A stretch of 64,000 nt of DNA, taken from NCBI GenBank assembly GCA_964369415.1, contig CAYJFP010000008.1:17744-81743 (forward strand), written 5' to 3'. A program made the position numbers and the translations under genes. The stretch comes from SIG603 sp964369415. Its GTDB lineage: Bacteria; Bacillota; Clostridia; Oscillospirales; Acutalibacteraceae. The notes beneath the pieces are model-generated. The model was not told the DNA's origin. It was given only the letters and a program-made list of their open reading frames with translations, and ran no database searches. Shown here in pieces: positions 63,806-64,000 of this stretch (the stretch's first letter is position 1; every line of letters starts with the position of its first letter).

Positions 63806-64000
63806 AAACAGGCGAATATAAATTAATCGAAAAATACATGTGCGACTGCATGAAAGACAGCGCACACGACAAACTTCACATTTACCGTGTTTTGTATACG
63901 GCTTTAGACATTGCAAAACACGAAAAAGACGTGAATTACAAAGTTTTGATTACCGCCTGTCTTTTGCACGACATTGGAAGGGAAGAGCAGTTTAAGAATC
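63802..64000 (+). CDS. HD-domain phosphohydrolase-like protein (3' partial)
   Basis: 66 codons from ATG 63802 to the right edge. Has SAHDKLHIYRVL (first His) and CLLHDIGREEQF (HD pair), the metal site of the HD superfamily. Coupled to the RND gene by 4-nt overlap; function unknown. Confidence 0.8.
   Translation, partial: MKTGEYKLIEKYMCDCMKDSAHDKLHIYRVLYTALDIAKHEKDVNYKVLITACLLHDIGREEQFKN

Overview
The window reads as a stretch of chromosome from an anaerobic, endospore-forming, low-GC Firmicute of the class Clostridia. The pointers are AT-rich codon use, frequent TTG/GTG starts behind strong AGGAGG sites, a GerA/GerB/GerC germination operon, a leucine T-box leader, an anaerobic-type corrinoid pathway and ferredoxin-domain aldo/keto reductases. 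I cannot name a genus. I saw no rRNA, tRNA, CRISPR array, transposase or phage gene. There is one run of exactly 100 N at 48139-48238, a scaffold gap.

Layout. 1-10936 (+) is one long tetrapyrrole/cobalamin operon running from glutamyl-tRNA to sirohydrochlorin and on to cobyric acid: hemA-met8 fusion (cut by the left edge), hemC, cobA-hemD fusion, hemB, hemL, cbiX, cobT, cbiB, cobD, cbiP. No heme-branch gene is present, so the product is probably corrinoid or siroheme. 10977-17240 (-) is an LplB/LplC/LplA-type oligosaccharide or peptide importer followed by its YesM/YesN-like two-component system. 17456-18130 is a HAD hydrolase. 18390-23942 (-) is an XRE regulator plus asparagine-synthetase / D-aspartate-ligase-like ATP-grasp / asparagine-synthetase set, which may modify the cell wall. 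A histidine phosphatase and a third asnB follow on the + strand. 26601-30196 (-) is the ger operon, divergent from a DUF421/DUF4363 pair.

31.4-38.7 kb holds GNAT acetyltransferases, an SGNH hydrolase, a chemoreceptor, an SDR-serS pair, rsmE and a small lipoprotein. 38.7-48 kb holds a sugar isomerase-like TIM barrel, T-box-controlled leuA, an ABC exporter-type pair, a DUF2325 gene under a palindrome-rich promoter, an AKR and a GH31 glycosidase. After the gap, 48.3-50.2 kb (-) is an operon of a Gly-rich secreted protein with DxDGDGVCD loops, an ECF sigma factor and an RsgI-like anti-sigma whose outer tail has the same Gly/Asn/Gln-rich composition. 50.4-55.6 kb has two cyclic-di-GMP proteins, a second AKR and a YaiI protein. 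55.7-64 kb has a Cof-type HAD, a second ECF sigma / DUF4179 anti-sigma pair, a SpoU methyltransferase, and a TetR-RND transporter-HD domain operon cut by the right edge.

Three things stand out beyond routine annotation: the sigma/anti-sigma/secreted-protein operon at 48.3-50.2 kb; the AsnB-ATP-grasp-AsnB locus at 18.4-23.9 kb; and a dispersed short repeat (core GGCTAAGGACTAAGGGTGAA) found at five places. In at least four of these the repeat lies directly upstream of a start codon, where its GGTGAAGG can serve as a ribosome-binding sequence.
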